Below the pieces are notes generated by a model, which was not told the DNA's origin, ran no database searches, and was given only the letters and a program-made list of their open reading frames with translations. Of a stretch of DNA of 64,000 nucleotides, positions 1 through 11,067 are shown one piece after another. Position 1 is the first letter of the stretch. The number at the start of each line of letters is the position of its first letter. The stretch comes from Phlyctochytrium arcticum. Its lineage: Eukaryota; Chytridiomycota; Chytridiomycetes; Chytridiales; Chytridiaceae. Position numbers and translations under genes: made by a program. Location of the stretch: the NCBI GenBank assembly GCA_025602905.1, contig JAHLKI010000008.1, forward strand, positions 124,001 through 188,000. The letters run 5' to 3'.

Positions 1-1107
1 TACAAAACGAACCGGTTGGGTGAAAGTGCTGTTAAGAAGTTACTGAAAGAAGGATCTGCTGCCGCAAACATTGGCGATTTGACGCTGACAAATCGGCCCG
101 CCGGCATTCCAGGTGGCCGCACCCGTCTGCGACAGTCTCTGCCCAAGACAGGTCCCACCCTGCATCCTATGTGTCGCCCTCGCACCAACTCATGGTGGAC
201 TACAGGGCCCGAAGAGAGGGCGCAAGCGAGTGCTCTGTCTCCTGGACGGACACGAGCTAGAGTGCCACCCAACGCGATCGGTGCAGCATCTGTCATTGAA
301 AGCATTACTCCCTCAGGCCCATCCTCCAGCAAACGACCGTGTCTGGACAGGGAAGGTGCAGGTGCACCTACTCTTATCACTGCCCCAAAGACTCCAGTGA
401 CAACAGCAAATGCATCTGCGCTTATCACTGCCCCAACGACTCCAATGAATCCAATGACTCCAGTGACTCCAAGGACTCCAATGACACCAGCGACGACCAG
501 CCCCAATGCACCTGCCCCTGGTACTCCCACAATCATCATTGAAGAAGACCCTACACCCAGCGGACTGCTTAGCTCACACCGGACGGAAAGCCCAAGCGAT
601 GAGAAAATAGTACCCCCAAGTGCGATTTCCCCACTTTCACCGGAGGAAGTACAAGCTGAGAATATTACCGCTAACACCGCAATTATTCTCACCAGCAACT
701 CCAAAACCACTACCCGTCCCGAGCAGCATGATTTGCAGTCACTCGATTCCAGTCTTGAGATTGACCTGGAAGCCAACCCATTCGTTGACACGCTCCCCAG
801 GTCCGATACCACCATCCGCCCATTCCACTCCCAACCCCGATATCCCATCGGATTCTTCACTTCCAAACCCACCACCATCACCCCCACCACCACCACCGAC
901 AACGATGACGACTGCGCGATAGTCTCATACCACCCAGCGTCTCCTACCACTCAAACCCCTAAAAAGCGGAAAGCCTTGCAAGACATTGAATGCAATATCT
1001 CTGTTGCGCCGTCCAGTGCTGACGCGTTCCGGGCCGGTTTACCGGAGCTGCTAGAGACGTTTCGGCAGTCGGATCGAAAAGTTGTTGTGAACATCACCTA
1101 TACTTAA
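1..1107 (+). CDS. 3' part of an unrecognised Ser/Thr/Pro-rich protein (partial at left edge)
   Basis: An open frame enters from the left edge and runs to a stop at 1105-1107. Its first ATG inside the window is at 16, but the frame is open from base 1, so the true start probably lies outside. The protein is low complexity and probably disordered. It has a Thr/Pro-rich stretch near residues 115-165 made by imperfect DNA repeats (copies of CTTATCACTGCCCCAA at about 371 and 420), an Asp-rich patch, and a basic KKRK near residue 316 that could be a nuclear localisation signal. The last 50 residues look more ordered. No domain is recognised. Other frames are also open over 113-542, so a missed intron or frame change in the first 500 bases cannot be excluded. 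Function unknown. Confidence 0.45.
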   Translation, partial: YKTNRLGESAVKKLLKEGSAAANIGDLTLTNRPAGIPGGRTRLRQSLPKTGPTLHPMCRPRTNSWWTTGPEERAQASALSPGRTRARVPPNAIGAASVIESITPSGPSSSKRPCLDREGAGAPTLITAPKTPVTTANASALITAPTTPMNPMTPVTPRTPMTPATTSPNAPAPGTPTIIIEEDPTPSGLLSSHRTESPSDEKIVPPSAISPLSPEEVQAENITANTAIILTSNSKTTTRPEQHDLQSLDSSLEIDLEANPFVDTLPRSDTTIRPFHSQPRYPIGFFTSKPTTITPTTTTDNDDDCAIVSYHPASPTTQTPKKRKALQDIECNISVAPSSADAFRAGLPELLETFRQSDRKVVVNITYT

Positions 1108-1464
1108 GGGTGACATTGGGCATGCGGGTGCAGGAATTTTTTGGGATCGCTGTTATCCGATACCGAGACTGTATAAAGTAGAGCACCTAGCGCTGGTCCA
1201 CATCATCGACTCCCACTTTCTCGCTCTCAGTTCAAATACCCAGTGACGGATCTTGGTCAAATTACAAGGGCGGTAGGGACCATTGATATATGTATTTTGG
1301 CTATCTTGCCGGCGGACACTCTCTGCCATTCTGTTATTACCGCCATTCCTTTGTGTGCTAAAGTAGGTTCTTGACCTTGCATAGAAATATGTCAAAATGT
1401 AAAATATGTAATATACAGAAATAAAACCTTTTCCAAAGTCAATACCAAAAAAAATTGAACGCCC
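1108..1464. other. Intergenic, convergent 3' ends
   Basis: Space between the stop of the rightward left-edge gene and the stop of the leftward choice-of-anchor-A gene. It holds AT-rich 3' UTR-like sequence around 1380-1450. I see no gene, RNA or repeat. Confidence 0.5.
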
Positions 1465-2766
1465 TCAACTCGATGTTTTCTCAACAATAACGGAACTCGG
1501 CAACTTAACCGGCGCACACCCGTCAAACAACGGCCCATTGATTTTAGACCCTTCTCCTGACAATGCCACCTTCCCCAAGGCATACACACCCCCAAGTACC
1601 CTCGACGACTCAATCTCCACATCGCCTTTGGCCACCACCGTCCCAAAAATTTCCGATCCGACAATCCGGACTTTGGCCGCCCCATAAAAGTTCCAGATGA
1701 CTTTATGCGGAAAAGTCAGCATGGTCGTATCTACATTATCCAGGACGACGGTTTCGCCGGAATTGGGACTGTCAATGTTGATGATGAGGGTGGCGCCGGG
1801 GTCCAAGTCCATGTGGGCGGGTTGGCCGGTTGCGGTTGTGGGTTGAGACCCGCGGGTGCCGATCGTTAGCCCAAATATCTTTATGGTTGAGATGATCCAG
1901 CCGTCTAGATGGACAATGTGGGTTGATGGTCCCGAGGAGAGTGGGGCGTTGTCTCCTACGGACGATGGTGACGACCCGAATTTGCCCCGTAAGTTATGAA
2001 AGAATGTGGATGGAGATGCCCAAGACCATAGCTTTTGGTCGTCACTCTTGCGACCGCCGGAATCGTCGGTCGGGTCAGGCAAGGCCACAATCAGCTTGGG
2101 TGGGGCCAGACGATAATAAGTCGCCCGGGTCGTCGGTGGCAAATCCGCCAGTTCCTCAATCAACCCCTCCAAATCCTTTCGTAACCGTGAAAAATCGTAA
2201 ATGGATCCATGCGGACCGCCAAAAATAATGTTGCAGCCGCGCGATAAAAGTTGGGATTTGGTGGTTGAGTCGACATTGGCGAGCTGCGGGTCGCCGCTGT
2301 CGAGGGCTACATGTCCATTCAAGATTTCCGAGTTGGTGATGGAAACGTCGCGACGGCTTATAACGGCGTACACGGGCATCCGCATGTCCACCAATAGAGC
2401 ACATCCAACCGGTTGTGGAAACGTGCCACGGCCAATGCTTGCCTCAGTGACTTCCACCCCACCCAAACTACACACCCGCCCAGTAACTGTACTCCCAGGT
2501 CCTAAAACAATATCTCCCCCAACTAAATGCCACGCGCTGACCATTCTTCCCAAAGCCGGTCGGGGGCATTTCGCGTCTCCGCCCGTGCGGGGGATATCCA
2601 CCAATGTAGATCGGAGAAGGGGGATGGGAGCTCGACGGGAGCGTTGAAGGCGGGGAGGGCGGATCCAGTCATGGGCGAGACCGAGGCGTTCGACTTGCTG
2701 GGGAAAGAGGTTGGTTGCCACGAAAAAGGAGGTGATGAGGACAACTAGGGTCGTGTACAGTGTCAT
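1465..2766 (-). CDS. Choice-of-anchor-A domain surface/secreted protein
   Basis: A single-exon 433-residue protein. The N-terminus (MTLYTTLVVLITSFFVATNLF) is a signal peptide or signal anchor. The C-terminal half has the hallmark of choice-of-anchor-A domains: a beta-helical run with ETVVLDNVD, VIWNFYGAAKVRIVG, GTVVAKGDVEIE and LGGVYALGKVALSG. This matches the family pattern in which a 'WNF' strand is followed by glycine-rich turns. The domain is best known from bacterial surface adhesins, where it precedes varied anchors. Here no LPXTG or GPI-type tail follows, and the protein ends soon after the domain. Outward location is inferred from the signal sequence. The role could be cell-wall or extracellular-matrix attachment, but this is not shown. 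The ATG at 2764-2766 is preceded by a pyrimidine/purine-rich leader. Confidence 0.6.
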   Translation of the reverse strand: MTLYTTLVVLITSFFVATNLFPQQVERLGLAHDWIRPPRLQRSRRAPIPLLRSTLVDIPRTGGDAKCPRPALGRMVSAWHLVGGDIVLGPGSTVTGRVCSLGGVEVTEASIGRGTFPQPVGCALLVDMRMPVYAVISRRDVSITNSEILNGHVALDSGDPQLANVDSTTKSQLLSRGCNIIFGGPHGSIYDFSRLRKDLEGLIEELADLPPTTRATYYRLAPPKLIVALPDPTDDSGGRKSDDQKLWSWASPSTFFHNLRGKFGSSPSSVGDNAPLSSGPSTHIVHLDGWIISTIKIFGLTIGTRGSQPTTATGQPAHMDLDPGATLIINIDSPNSGETVVLDNVDTTMLTFPHKVIWNFYGAAKVRIVGSEIFGTVVAKGDVEIESSRVLGGVYALGKVALSGEGSKINGPLFDGCAPVKLPSSVIVEKTSS

Positions 2767-3264
2767 TTTCTTTTTTTTTCAGTTAGAACTCCAAGCTGCA
2801 ATGTACTTTCGTTCTCTCTCTATCTTTCTCTCCTCGGTAATATTGGTTCCCAGTTATTCACTGTCAGAGGTCCATCGTTTTGTTGTTTTACCTCTGTTAA
2901 CGCGATTTTTGGAAAACCCCGCTCGCTGACACATCGCGTGAACGAGTTGCACAGCCACCTGGTCGGGCAACTCTGTGGACGACTGCGCTTTCTCGCTCTC
3001 ATCCTTCATTCATCTGATTGTCAAAGACTGTCTTCCAATGATTTGATGATCTCGTCAAACTTGAGTATGAAGAAGTGTATCAATCCTATCGTTACGTAGC
3101 GCTATCTATGTATATAGACGAACTCGTGAGAATAAAAATGTGCAAGGGACAGGTAAGAAAAAGTACAATGGGTTGTGATTGTTTCAAAACCAGATGAGAA
3201 AAAAAAGAATTTACATAGAGAAGAGCTACAGACAAAAATGGGAAATGTACAAAATGTGAGGTGT
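2767..3264. other. Intergenic, upstream of the anchor-A gene
   Basis: Contains the 5' region of the leftward anchor-A gene, with a T-rich tract at 2768-2780, and the 3' flank of the SH3 gene. No gene or repeat is supported. Confidence 0.5.
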
Positions 3265-4839
3265 CTATCGCATGCCGTTAAAGTCGGAAGCGTACAGCGA
3301 CTGCGTCCGGGTTCTGATTTCGCTTTGTCGCTGTTCGCCTTGAAATTCGAGGGATGCCAGGCAACTCATGGGGAAGGCACCGACTTCACCACTGGCCTCA
3401 TTACGGCCCACGGCCCATCCATCGTCAAACTCTTCTTCAATGGTGATCACGTCCCCGACAAAGAGGTCGAGCTCGTCGCCGAGTTGGGCATTGTACTGTT
3501 CAACGACTTTGAGTTGGAAGAAGCCGGACTCGCGGGGTGCGGCATTGCCTTGGTTCATGGTATAGTCTTGAGGGGGGATGGAGGAGAGGGTGTTGCCTTG
3601 CATGGCTTGTTGGGGAGGGCGGTAGGATGGCATGGGTTCGGTGGGAATTTGGAGACGGGATTGTTGAGGGGCAAACTCAGAATACATGGACTTGTTGTCG
3701 TCTTCATCCCCTAGACGGCGGAAACTGGCGTCGTTGTTGCGCATCATGGGAGGGCCATTGTCACCACGCGCGTTCGGCTTGAAGGACTTGCGGAGGGCAC
3801 CAAAGACGGACTGACGGGTGTTTCGGGCGGCGGCCATGAACTTGTTTCCGGGAGTGACACTGGCGCTAGCGCTGATGTCGGCGTCGTCGGCGCGAATGAC
3901 TGTACCCAGACGGTTTGGTCCAGGCTCAATGTCGGACTTTGGTGGCTCGGCAGCAGAGGTCGAGCTGCTCTTCCAACGGCGGCCCTTGATGCAGCAGATG
4001 AATATGCCGGCAAAGAGGACCATGGCCCCGAGAGCCGCGCCAGAGGCAATCCAGGGGAGGTTGTTGACGGGGTTGAGGGATTGGGCAATGCCCTTGAGGG
4101 CGGAATCGCGGGCTTCGGCCACCTTGGAACAACAGGGTTCGGAAGGCTTGGCGGCACAGAAGGCTGTAGCCTGCTCAGTGCTGGAGAATCCACAAGTTTG
4201 CTCCTCTGCTAAAAGGCCTACAGCACACGTCTTGGGGTCATCTGTTGCAAGGGTGTTACAGAAGGCCGAGTACGGGGACTTTTGGGGGTCTGCAATGGCC
4301 CGGTTGTTCAGAGGGGTAGCGGCGGGTGCAGCGGCACAGGACGATGCATTCTTAAAAATGGAGGACATGGAGTCGACGAACTGGGTGCATTGGGATTTGC
4401 AGAGAGGTTTAAAGGTCGGGGCCTTGGAGTCGGGGCAACCCGAGAGTTGGACGAGGTAGTAGCAGAGAGTCGACTGGTGCCAGCGCTCTCCCAAGCCATC
4501 CCATGTTGGGCAGTCAAAGTCTTTGCGGAAGGCATCGACGTAGGAGGTGTTGGTGGCCGATTGTCCGTTCAAGTACTTGTCGAAAGAGGCGACATCGGAG
4601 AAGTCGGGGTTGGAGAGGACACTAAACTCCTCGAGGCCTTTACACTTTTGGGTTCCTGTGAGCTTGAAGCATCCAGCGGGAGCAGGTTGTTGTGCCGAGA
4701 CCAGAGGCAGGGCCAAGACTGCTGTTACAGCTGCTGCTGCTGCCAGAGTCCACATAGTCCCTTGTCGTCGTTGTCCTCCTCCTCCGACTCGTCGACGTCG
4801 GTGCAATGATGATTCTGAGGACTGTCCGTCGATGTTCAT
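3265..4839 (-). CDS. Single-pass membrane protein with Cys-rich ectodomain and cytoplasmic SH3 domain
   Basis: A single-exon gene of 524 codons from the first ATG. A better start is Met29 (about position 4755), which directly begins a signal peptide (MWTLAAAAAVTAVLALPLVSA). The order is: signal peptide; cysteine-rich extracellular region to about residue 265; one transmembrane helix (ASGAALGAMVLFAGIFICC); basic juxtamembrane KGRRWK; a long disordered cytoplasmic linker; and an SH3 domain at about residues 440-500 (VVEQYNAQLGDELDLFVGDV, then DGWAVGRN and GAFPMSCL, with the usual acidic RT loop, Trp and Pro). The design resembles fungal SH3 membrane proteins that couple the surface to actin or polarity machinery. 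The specific role is inferred. A (GTC)n tract lies in the 5' leader. Confidence 0.75.
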   Translation of the reverse strand: MNIDGQSSESSLHRRRRVGGGGQRRQGTMWTLAAAAAVTAVLALPLVSAQQPAPAGCFKLTGTQKCKGLEEFSVLSNPDFSDVASFDKYLNGQSATNTSYVDAFRKDFDCPTWDGLGERWHQSTLCYYLVQLSGCPDSKAPTFKPLCKSQCTQFVDSMSSIFKNASSCAAAPAATPLNNRAIADPQKSPYSAFCNTLATDDPKTCAVGLLAEEQTCGFSSTEQATAFCAAKPSEPCCSKVAEARDSALKGIAQSLNPVNNLPWIASGAALGAMVLFAGIFICCIKGRRWKSSSTSAAEPPKSDIEPGPNRLGTVIRADDADISASASVTPGNKFMAAARNTRQSVFGALRKSFKPNARGDNGPPMMRNNDASFRRLGDEDDNKSMYSEFAPQQSRLQIPTEPMPSYRPPQQAMQGNTLSSIPPQDYTMNQGNAAPRESGFFQLKVVEQYNAQLGDELDLFVGDVITIEEEFDDGWAVGRNEASGEVGAFPMSCLASLEFQGEQRQSEIRTRTQSLYASDFNGMR

Positions 4840-5624
4840 CCCAAAGACCCCGCTCTCCCCTTTTCTAGTTCTGATTCTTAACTTCTTCTGTTCTGATCGT
4901 TTATCCTAGTAGGTCGTGCGTCTGTCGTCGTCGTCGTCGTCGTCGTATTCGCAATGCCAAAGAAATAAAAACGTTAGAGCCAGCTATCGTTTAATTCTTT
5001 TTCGATGTTGCTTGGAGCGGGGGGCCGCCGGGTTATTCGAATAAAGTCATTTTTCCAACCGCGTCGAACGCGTGCCGCTGCGGCGGCCTGCACTGCGCCA
5101 CGGAGCGGCCATGTTTCAAGTCGCGCTTTTGTCCAACCAGTGGCTCCCAAGGCTCTGCGCTTTTTGTGCAAAGTGCTTCTCCCAAGTTATGCGTTCCTAG
5201 CACCGGCCAAATGGGCCACTGAGATTAATTCATTTTAAAAAGATTGCATGACAACGATTGACTCTTGCTTGGTTGGCCACATCTATAGCTCATCTTCCTG
5301 TGAGAAGGTCTAGATGAAGGTACAGGTCTTGGGCTTACTCTCGTGATTGGTAGATATGGGCGGTGATCAGATGCAAAAAATTGTTTGAAAAGCAAGGATA
5401 TAGACATGTCCCTGGTCTTGTTGTGCTGATCCTTCGTTCGGGAACCCCGACTTTGAATGGGTTGAAACCAAAAAGTGTACCTTGATGACGGAGATATACA
5501 TGTCTACAGTACTCCGTGTTTACGATGACATCGAGATGTCCTGGCCAAGTATACTTTTGTTATTCATCAATCCAGCATCAGAAACCCAAAAAAAATAAAA
5601 TTGGAATGGAGTATATAAATAAAT
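4840..5624. other. Intergenic with a GTC microsatellite
   Basis: Upstream region of the SH3 gene and 3' flank of APC7. The only structured element is a trinucleotide run (GTC/TCG)n at 4924-4946. The short open frames here have no coding character. Confidence 0.5.
4924..4946. repeat. Trinucleotide microsatellite (GTC)n
   Basis: About eight perfect GTC units in the 5' flank of the SH3 membrane protein gene. Confidence 0.85.
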
Positions 5625-8571
5625 TTACTCTTCTACGTCCTCCATCTCAACATCTTCGTCACTCGGCCCCTCCATGTCCACATCATCCCCACTCAAATCC
5701 TCAATTTCCACTTGTCCAGACGTCGGCTGCCATCGCGTCGAGCGTCCAAGCCATGCTGCATGTGGATCGTCATGTTGGTCATCATCATCTTGCAAAAAAC
5801 GATGGCGCAGACTACCCCCGCCATTAGGCGGAGAACTGCTGCCAAAAACTGAACCTCCAGTCGGGTATCGTTGCCGAAGTCCCTGATGATCATCATCTTC
5901 AGCTTCATCATCGTCCTCAAAATTGGGTATCTCCTCCTCCTCAACATCATCATACTCAATATCCTCAACCTCCATATCCATATCCCATTCACCCGCTGGT
6001 TGCTCCGCAAATGACTCGTCCCCCTCTTCATATTCGTATTCGGGCACTCCAGCGCTCATCGTCTCAATCTGACTTGTAGCATCTTCTTCCTCTTCTTCAT
6101 ATTCGCTTTCGTCCGCGTGAGGAGATGTTGCTGATGCGTTCCACGTCCCGCGATTTGTGCCAGCCCGACGTCGGCGACTCCGGTCCGGGCTAATGGGTGT
6201 CTGGGCATGCTTGGAAGAGACTGAAGATACCCAGAGTCGCTCACATTTTTCTTTAAGTAATGGATCCAGGTTGATGGCGACTTCCATGGCCTCTGATGCC
6301 TGTTCATCTACCTCATCCTTTGACGGTCCATCAGCTACTTCGTTTCCTTCTATCGGAGTGGGCCGATTCAGCAAAATCTTGGCATAGACATACCACCACC
6401 ACCCCGTTTCACATCCCCGACAGCCTCCCTTCAAAACACTAACGGCCTCTCTCCATTCTGCCTCGCCAAATTCACTCCCATGCACCAGCCCCGCCACCAA
6501 CCCAAGCCCCTCAGCAACTCCCCCCCGCCCTTCATCCCATCCCCGCCGCAGCAACTCCAACCCCACTTCCCGATTCTTGCCCGCAATCAACAGCACTTTG
6601 CCCACCAACCCCGCCGCACCCTTGACTCCTCCCATCCGAGCCATGACATTCTTGGCGAGATTCAACGCCTCGACATTCCGACCGGAAACAAGATATGAGT
6701 GCAGTAACGACGAATACGACCACAGACTCTCATGGCACGCAAGAGACTTGTGCAATTCCTCAAACTGGCTATTGGTCACATCCGCATTATCGTCCGAGAA
6801 TTTCTCTTGCTCAAACGGGTCGCAGCACAACAGCCGGAATGGGTCGTAGGCGCCGTGGCAGATGCTCAACAACAGCCAGGCGCGTGAACTGGATGGGATT
6901 TTGACGAGGGTTTGTTCGACGAGTTCGATTGCACCGGTTGGATTTTTTTCAATATGGTGCATGACGTGGGCTCTGCATAAGAGGCTCGCAGGATGATCGG
7001 GATGGCGTTTTTGCATAGTCTCCGCGAATCTACACCAATGTAGTGAGACAAGATGCCACAAAATCATGCTTCTCCAGTGCTTCTCCGGACAACCACTTAC
7101 TCTTTCAATTCCTTGTCCTTACCCCATCCAGCCAATACTGCCGCATACATTTCTGCATTCCTCACAACCTCAATATCACGTCGCATAATCTGTTTGCATC
7201 GTCAGTCAATCCACCATTTGTTCTACCACCAGTCGCGACCCGTACCTGCTTCTGAAACCGAACAAATCCATGCGCATCACCCTGTTCAAACCTCCACTCG
7301 GCTTCCAAGTGCACCGCTTCCAAACATGTAGGTACGAATAACAGCATGCGTTGGGCGTATGGTATCGCTGCGGCATAATCGTGGCGCGCAGCGCACAAGA
7401 GACCATGGATCCAGGCATTTAGCCAGGGCATGATGGTTGCAAACTGTTGCGAGATGCGGGAAAGTGCAGATTTGAGGTCTCGTTCAGTGGCACCATGATG
7501 GATTGCGCGACGCATGGCGTGAAGCGCAAACGGTTGAAGACTACAGTTTTCACGTAAGTACCGGCTTTATAATGCAATATTGAAAAGCCGCTATCCCGCA
7601 TACCGTAAAACAGCCAGAAAGGCCCCTTTCGCCTGCCTAAAACGGATTATCAGTCCATCGTGTACAGTTGTAGATTTGCAACTACTTACACGGACCGCAT
7701 CGTATTTTCATACATCCTAGCCAACAACCCCCAGGTTGCTGCATTCCTAGTCTCTGACGGAATCTTGTCCAGCTAGAGCATACGCACCAGGTCAGCTTTT
7801 TAATGACCAAGTCAAAAGAAATTGGCATACCTCAGCAATGGCCGCTTCCACCTCTCCACTCTTGACGTACGCTTGAGCAAACCGGTACCGATTTTGTTGC
7901 ATCATGTCGTCGGGTGGTAGGGGTATCGTGTTTCGAGGCATTGCTATTGACTGAGATGGCGGCGCCGGCGCCGGAGCCTCTGCGCCTTGCGATGAGGGAG
8001 GTGTCAATGGGGGATTGCCTCGTCCCTCTTTATTTGATGAATGTAACGACTTTGTCGCCCCTTCCACTACACTCCCTAGCCCCCGGGTCGCCTGTCTCAA
8101 GTAATTCTAACACAATACTTTTGTCAATCGCCCACGGTCAGTATAAAGGTCGACTCATTAGCAATATACCTTGGCTCGCCCATACTCTTCCCGTGCCATC
8201 TCTACTTCTCCCAACATCCTCAAAATCAGCGATTTAAGTCGCCCAGGCCGAGCAGGCCGTTCCAGTGTTGCCATCATATACTGCAGCTAAACACCATCCA
8301 ACATTAAATCACAACCCCTTCTCTCATCACAATCCCATCAAAAGCTTACGAGGATATCTGCCGAATCGTACAAATCCTGTTTGAGTAGGATCTGGGATAC
8401 ACCCATAAGCACCGTTTTCTCTGTACATTGCTCGTGCTTAGGGAGTTTGCCGTTTGCTGTTGTTTGGGGGAAACACGGTATGGTTGTTGAAGATTTCAGT
8501 TTGGTTGAAGCAATGGTGGGTACGGGCCGCGGAGCGTTCAGATCCATTTCGCGCATGCTTATATGCGACAA
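5625..8571 (-). CDS. APC7: Anaphase-promoting complex subunit 7 (TPR protein)
   Basis: A leftward gene of about eight exons. Exons I can place: 8571-8350, 8286-8170, 8106-7831, one starting at 7772, one near 7635-7608, one from about 7540 to 7240, one near 7185-7100, and a long last exon to the stop at 5625. The spliced protein is a TPR superhelix aligning with animal APC7: LDKIPSETRNAATWGLLARMY corresponds to human LDGIPSRQRTPKINMMLANLY, and LRLQPFALHAMRR to LRQCPLALDAILG. The C-terminus is long and acidic, as in APC7. In the APC/C ubiquitin ligase APC7 is a structural TPR subunit. Yeast lacks a clear APC7, so its presence fits an early-diverging fungus. Start chosen at the ATG of MSHISMREM; an internal Met (MREM) is also possible. 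Confidence 0.8.
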
Positions 8572-8937
8572 TTTCCTTGGTGTGGTTCACTTTGCAGGGG
8601 AGGGTATATGAATAGTATAGGTATGCTATTGCAAAATGTGTGGTCAGATCTAAAATGTCAAAAAGTTGGTTTCGGACGGAAGGTTCAACTTGCTTTGTCA
8701 TGCGCTTGTTTGTGGTGATCAAATTTCGTATCAACCGGGGATTCAACCCCTTGAGTTTACAGACTAAATTTATAGCGCACGGGGAGCTTGCTGGAGCTTT
8801 GATAAACATAATCATCAATGTAGATGCCTTTTCAACATGGTTCCAATTCAGAACAATTCATACGAGAACATGACAATCTATTGCTGGTAGCTGTATATAC
8901 ATTCACAAGGAAATCCGTATATTGATACACCGCCGGA
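8572..8937. other. Intergenic between APC7 start and TXNL1 stop
   Basis: Promoter region of leftward APC7 and 3' flank of leftward TXNL1. No additional gene or repeat seen. Confidence 0.5.
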
Positions 8938-10560
8938 CTAGTGGTCATGCTCGTTCTTCTTCAAGTCACTGGGAACAATAAAAACGAGTATTAGAGATAC
9001 TTGTAATGAGGTACTGTAAAGTGTCATTCACAGACCTCATCTTTGTGGTGGCTACAGGCGTTCCGTAGAGAACAAATTGGCGGATAACAGTCGACTCCTC
9101 ATCTCCTAAGTTGTCTTGCACAAAGATCTGGTAGTAATACTATGAGTACGATGCAAGATGTGTCCAAGTAAGGTAACTTACGTTCAAATTGTGGACACTT
9201 TGATACTTGACAAATCGCAGAGGAATGATGGCACCCTTTTCATAGTCCTCTTTTGTAAGCTCAATGGTTTCTGTGCACGGCTCCGAATCAGCGTCATCAA
9301 ATCCAATGATGGCCACGCGGTTCACGTATGTTTTGATAGTCTTGGGTGCTTTGTCTAGTACGACAAATATATCAGCGCTATTAAGACAAGGGGAAAACGA
9401 GTGAGCAACATACTAATATCGTCGCCTGGTACAATTTTGATTGAGTGGAGCTTGACCGTTTCATTGAACGGGATGCTGAAGATCAATTGTTCGTCGGCAT
9501 CAGATTCGAGGTATGTGGCATCTGAAGTGAATAGATTGCGGATGGAATGAGCTGGCACTTGGTTGAGGCACTCTAATTGTCCGACGGTGATGTGCTCGGT
9601 AAGATCGCTCTGATGCAAATAAGTCAATGTCGATGTGGAGCGAAGTAGGACCAAAGATCTGAACTTACGTGCCCACTTGTACCACCTACACCCCCTGCGC
9701 CCTCTTCTGCCGGTCCTTGATATTGCTGATAAAAATGTTATTCGAAGAACAGCTGTGGTCAAGTGTGTAGTCAACATCAACATACCTTGACTAATTCTTC
9801 CAAGCCAGCCTTGTTTGCGCCCTTCAGCTCAGTGACCTTTGCACCCCCCTTGAAGAACTAAAATACATCGACTGTTTGGTCATTCGGAAGAAAAAGAAAA
9901 AAAGGAACCCATAAACTCACTTGAAATGTGGGCATCGCAGTTACACCGGCTGTTTGAGCGACGGGCTGATGCGTATACATTAAGGTTTGCCACAAAACTG
10001 GTATTTGAGCTTGTGGGCATTTCCGTACCTTGACGTGATCAACATCCACTTGGGCAAAGGTGACATGACTATATTCGATCGGTTGGCATCAGTCAAATAT
10101 CAAGCAACCTAGTGGAACAAATGAGCTCACCGGTATTGTGTACTCAATGCGGCAAAAACTAATTGGAGCACGGAGCACGTTCAGACTGTTGCATACAATT
10201 GCACACTAGTCTTTAAGGACAGCGTACCTGGTTTCATCATCTGGATTTGTCAGGGGTGAATAACTGCCTTCTCACGCTCATGTTTGACAATCATACCTGA
10301 CATGGTTGGCACCAGCTGGAAGAGATGAAGCAAAAGCAGGACCCAATAAGTTTCCGCTCATTCTTCCCGTAATATCCAGTTCAATTGTCAGACTAACCTT
10401 GCCGTAAAATCTACCACAACCTACAACGTAGATCAACAGTCAGACCATGCACACATCGTAAAAAGCTACCAGTGTCACATACCAGCTTTTGAGGGTCGGC
10501 AGACGAGAGCAGTACCTGGTAGGCAGCCTCCGAGGTGATGTTCTTTACAAGAGTTGTCAT
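8938..10560 (-). CDS. TXNL1: Thioredoxin-like protein 1 (thioredoxin + PITH domain)
   Basis: A leftward gene with at least ten short exons. The ATG at 10558-10560 begins MTTLVKNITSEAAYQVLL. Splicing gives a thioredoxin domain with active site WCQPC, followed by VFAALSTQY, VTFAQVDVDHVK and the cis-Pro stretch AMPTFQFFKGG. A PITH domain follows (LNQVPAHSIRNLF, LKSDADEQLIFSIPF-like, AIIGFDD, LRFVKYQSVHNLNVF). The tail DLKKNEHDH resembles that of TXNL1, a cytosolic thioredoxin that binds the 26S proteasome. Three consecutive exons near the active site are tiny: 10420-10398 (23 nt), 10315-10297 (19 nt) and 10240-10228 (13 nt). The usual CGPC is CQPC here. An intron at the 3' end uses the donor GTCTGT. 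Confidence 0.85.
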
Positions 10561-11067
10561 ATTAAAGATTGATTCCCAAAGAAAGGTGGAAAAGTTCAAT
10601 GCGCGTTTGCTCGTTTGAGCGTTCGTCATTTACCAGGTAAAGACTAATGACCGCGACTGCGCACTCCTGGGCGCACTCCAGCACTCCTTGATGCTCCTTC
10701 CTTGACGCTCCTTTTGCCGGTAAGTTGAATGGAAGAATTATAAATATTTGACCTAGAAACAGGATACGGAATTTCGGCATTTAGCAGTACTTTTAGACTA
10801 TGGTCTGGTATACCGTCGGCGTTAACGGCTTTTTAATTGTATTGAGAAACAACCAAAATTCAGGATCAAACTTGGATAAGCACGAACTTTGTACTGTTTT
10901 GTCACTTTTGTGGCGAGCTTTGGTACGTCGAAGCCCACCCGGATTTAGTCCAACCATCCGGCGCGTGGAGGGGTGTGGTCTCCAGTTGGTATTGCGGTAT
11001 AATGAATTCTGAATATATAAAGGCTAACGAACTGTTTCTCTGCTCGCCGTCGTTGGAAGTAACAAAA
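10561..11067. other. Bidirectional upstream region, left end of duplicated unit 1
   Basis: Divergent promoter space between TXNL1 and the seven-helix gene. From about 10730 it matches 15105-15270: shared blocks are TTTGACCTAGAAAC and GCACGAACTTTGT. It is therefore the start of the tandem segmental duplication. Confidence 0.6.

Noticed and set aside
16..542. Possible frameshift or extra exon in the left-edge gene
   Set aside because: Two alternative frames are open, but without homology or splice evidence a break cannot be shown.
3175..3714. 179-codon plus-strand open frame antisense to the SH3 gene
   Set aside because: It is a mirror of the long minus-strand gene, has no domain, and the minus frame has clear SH3 and membrane features.
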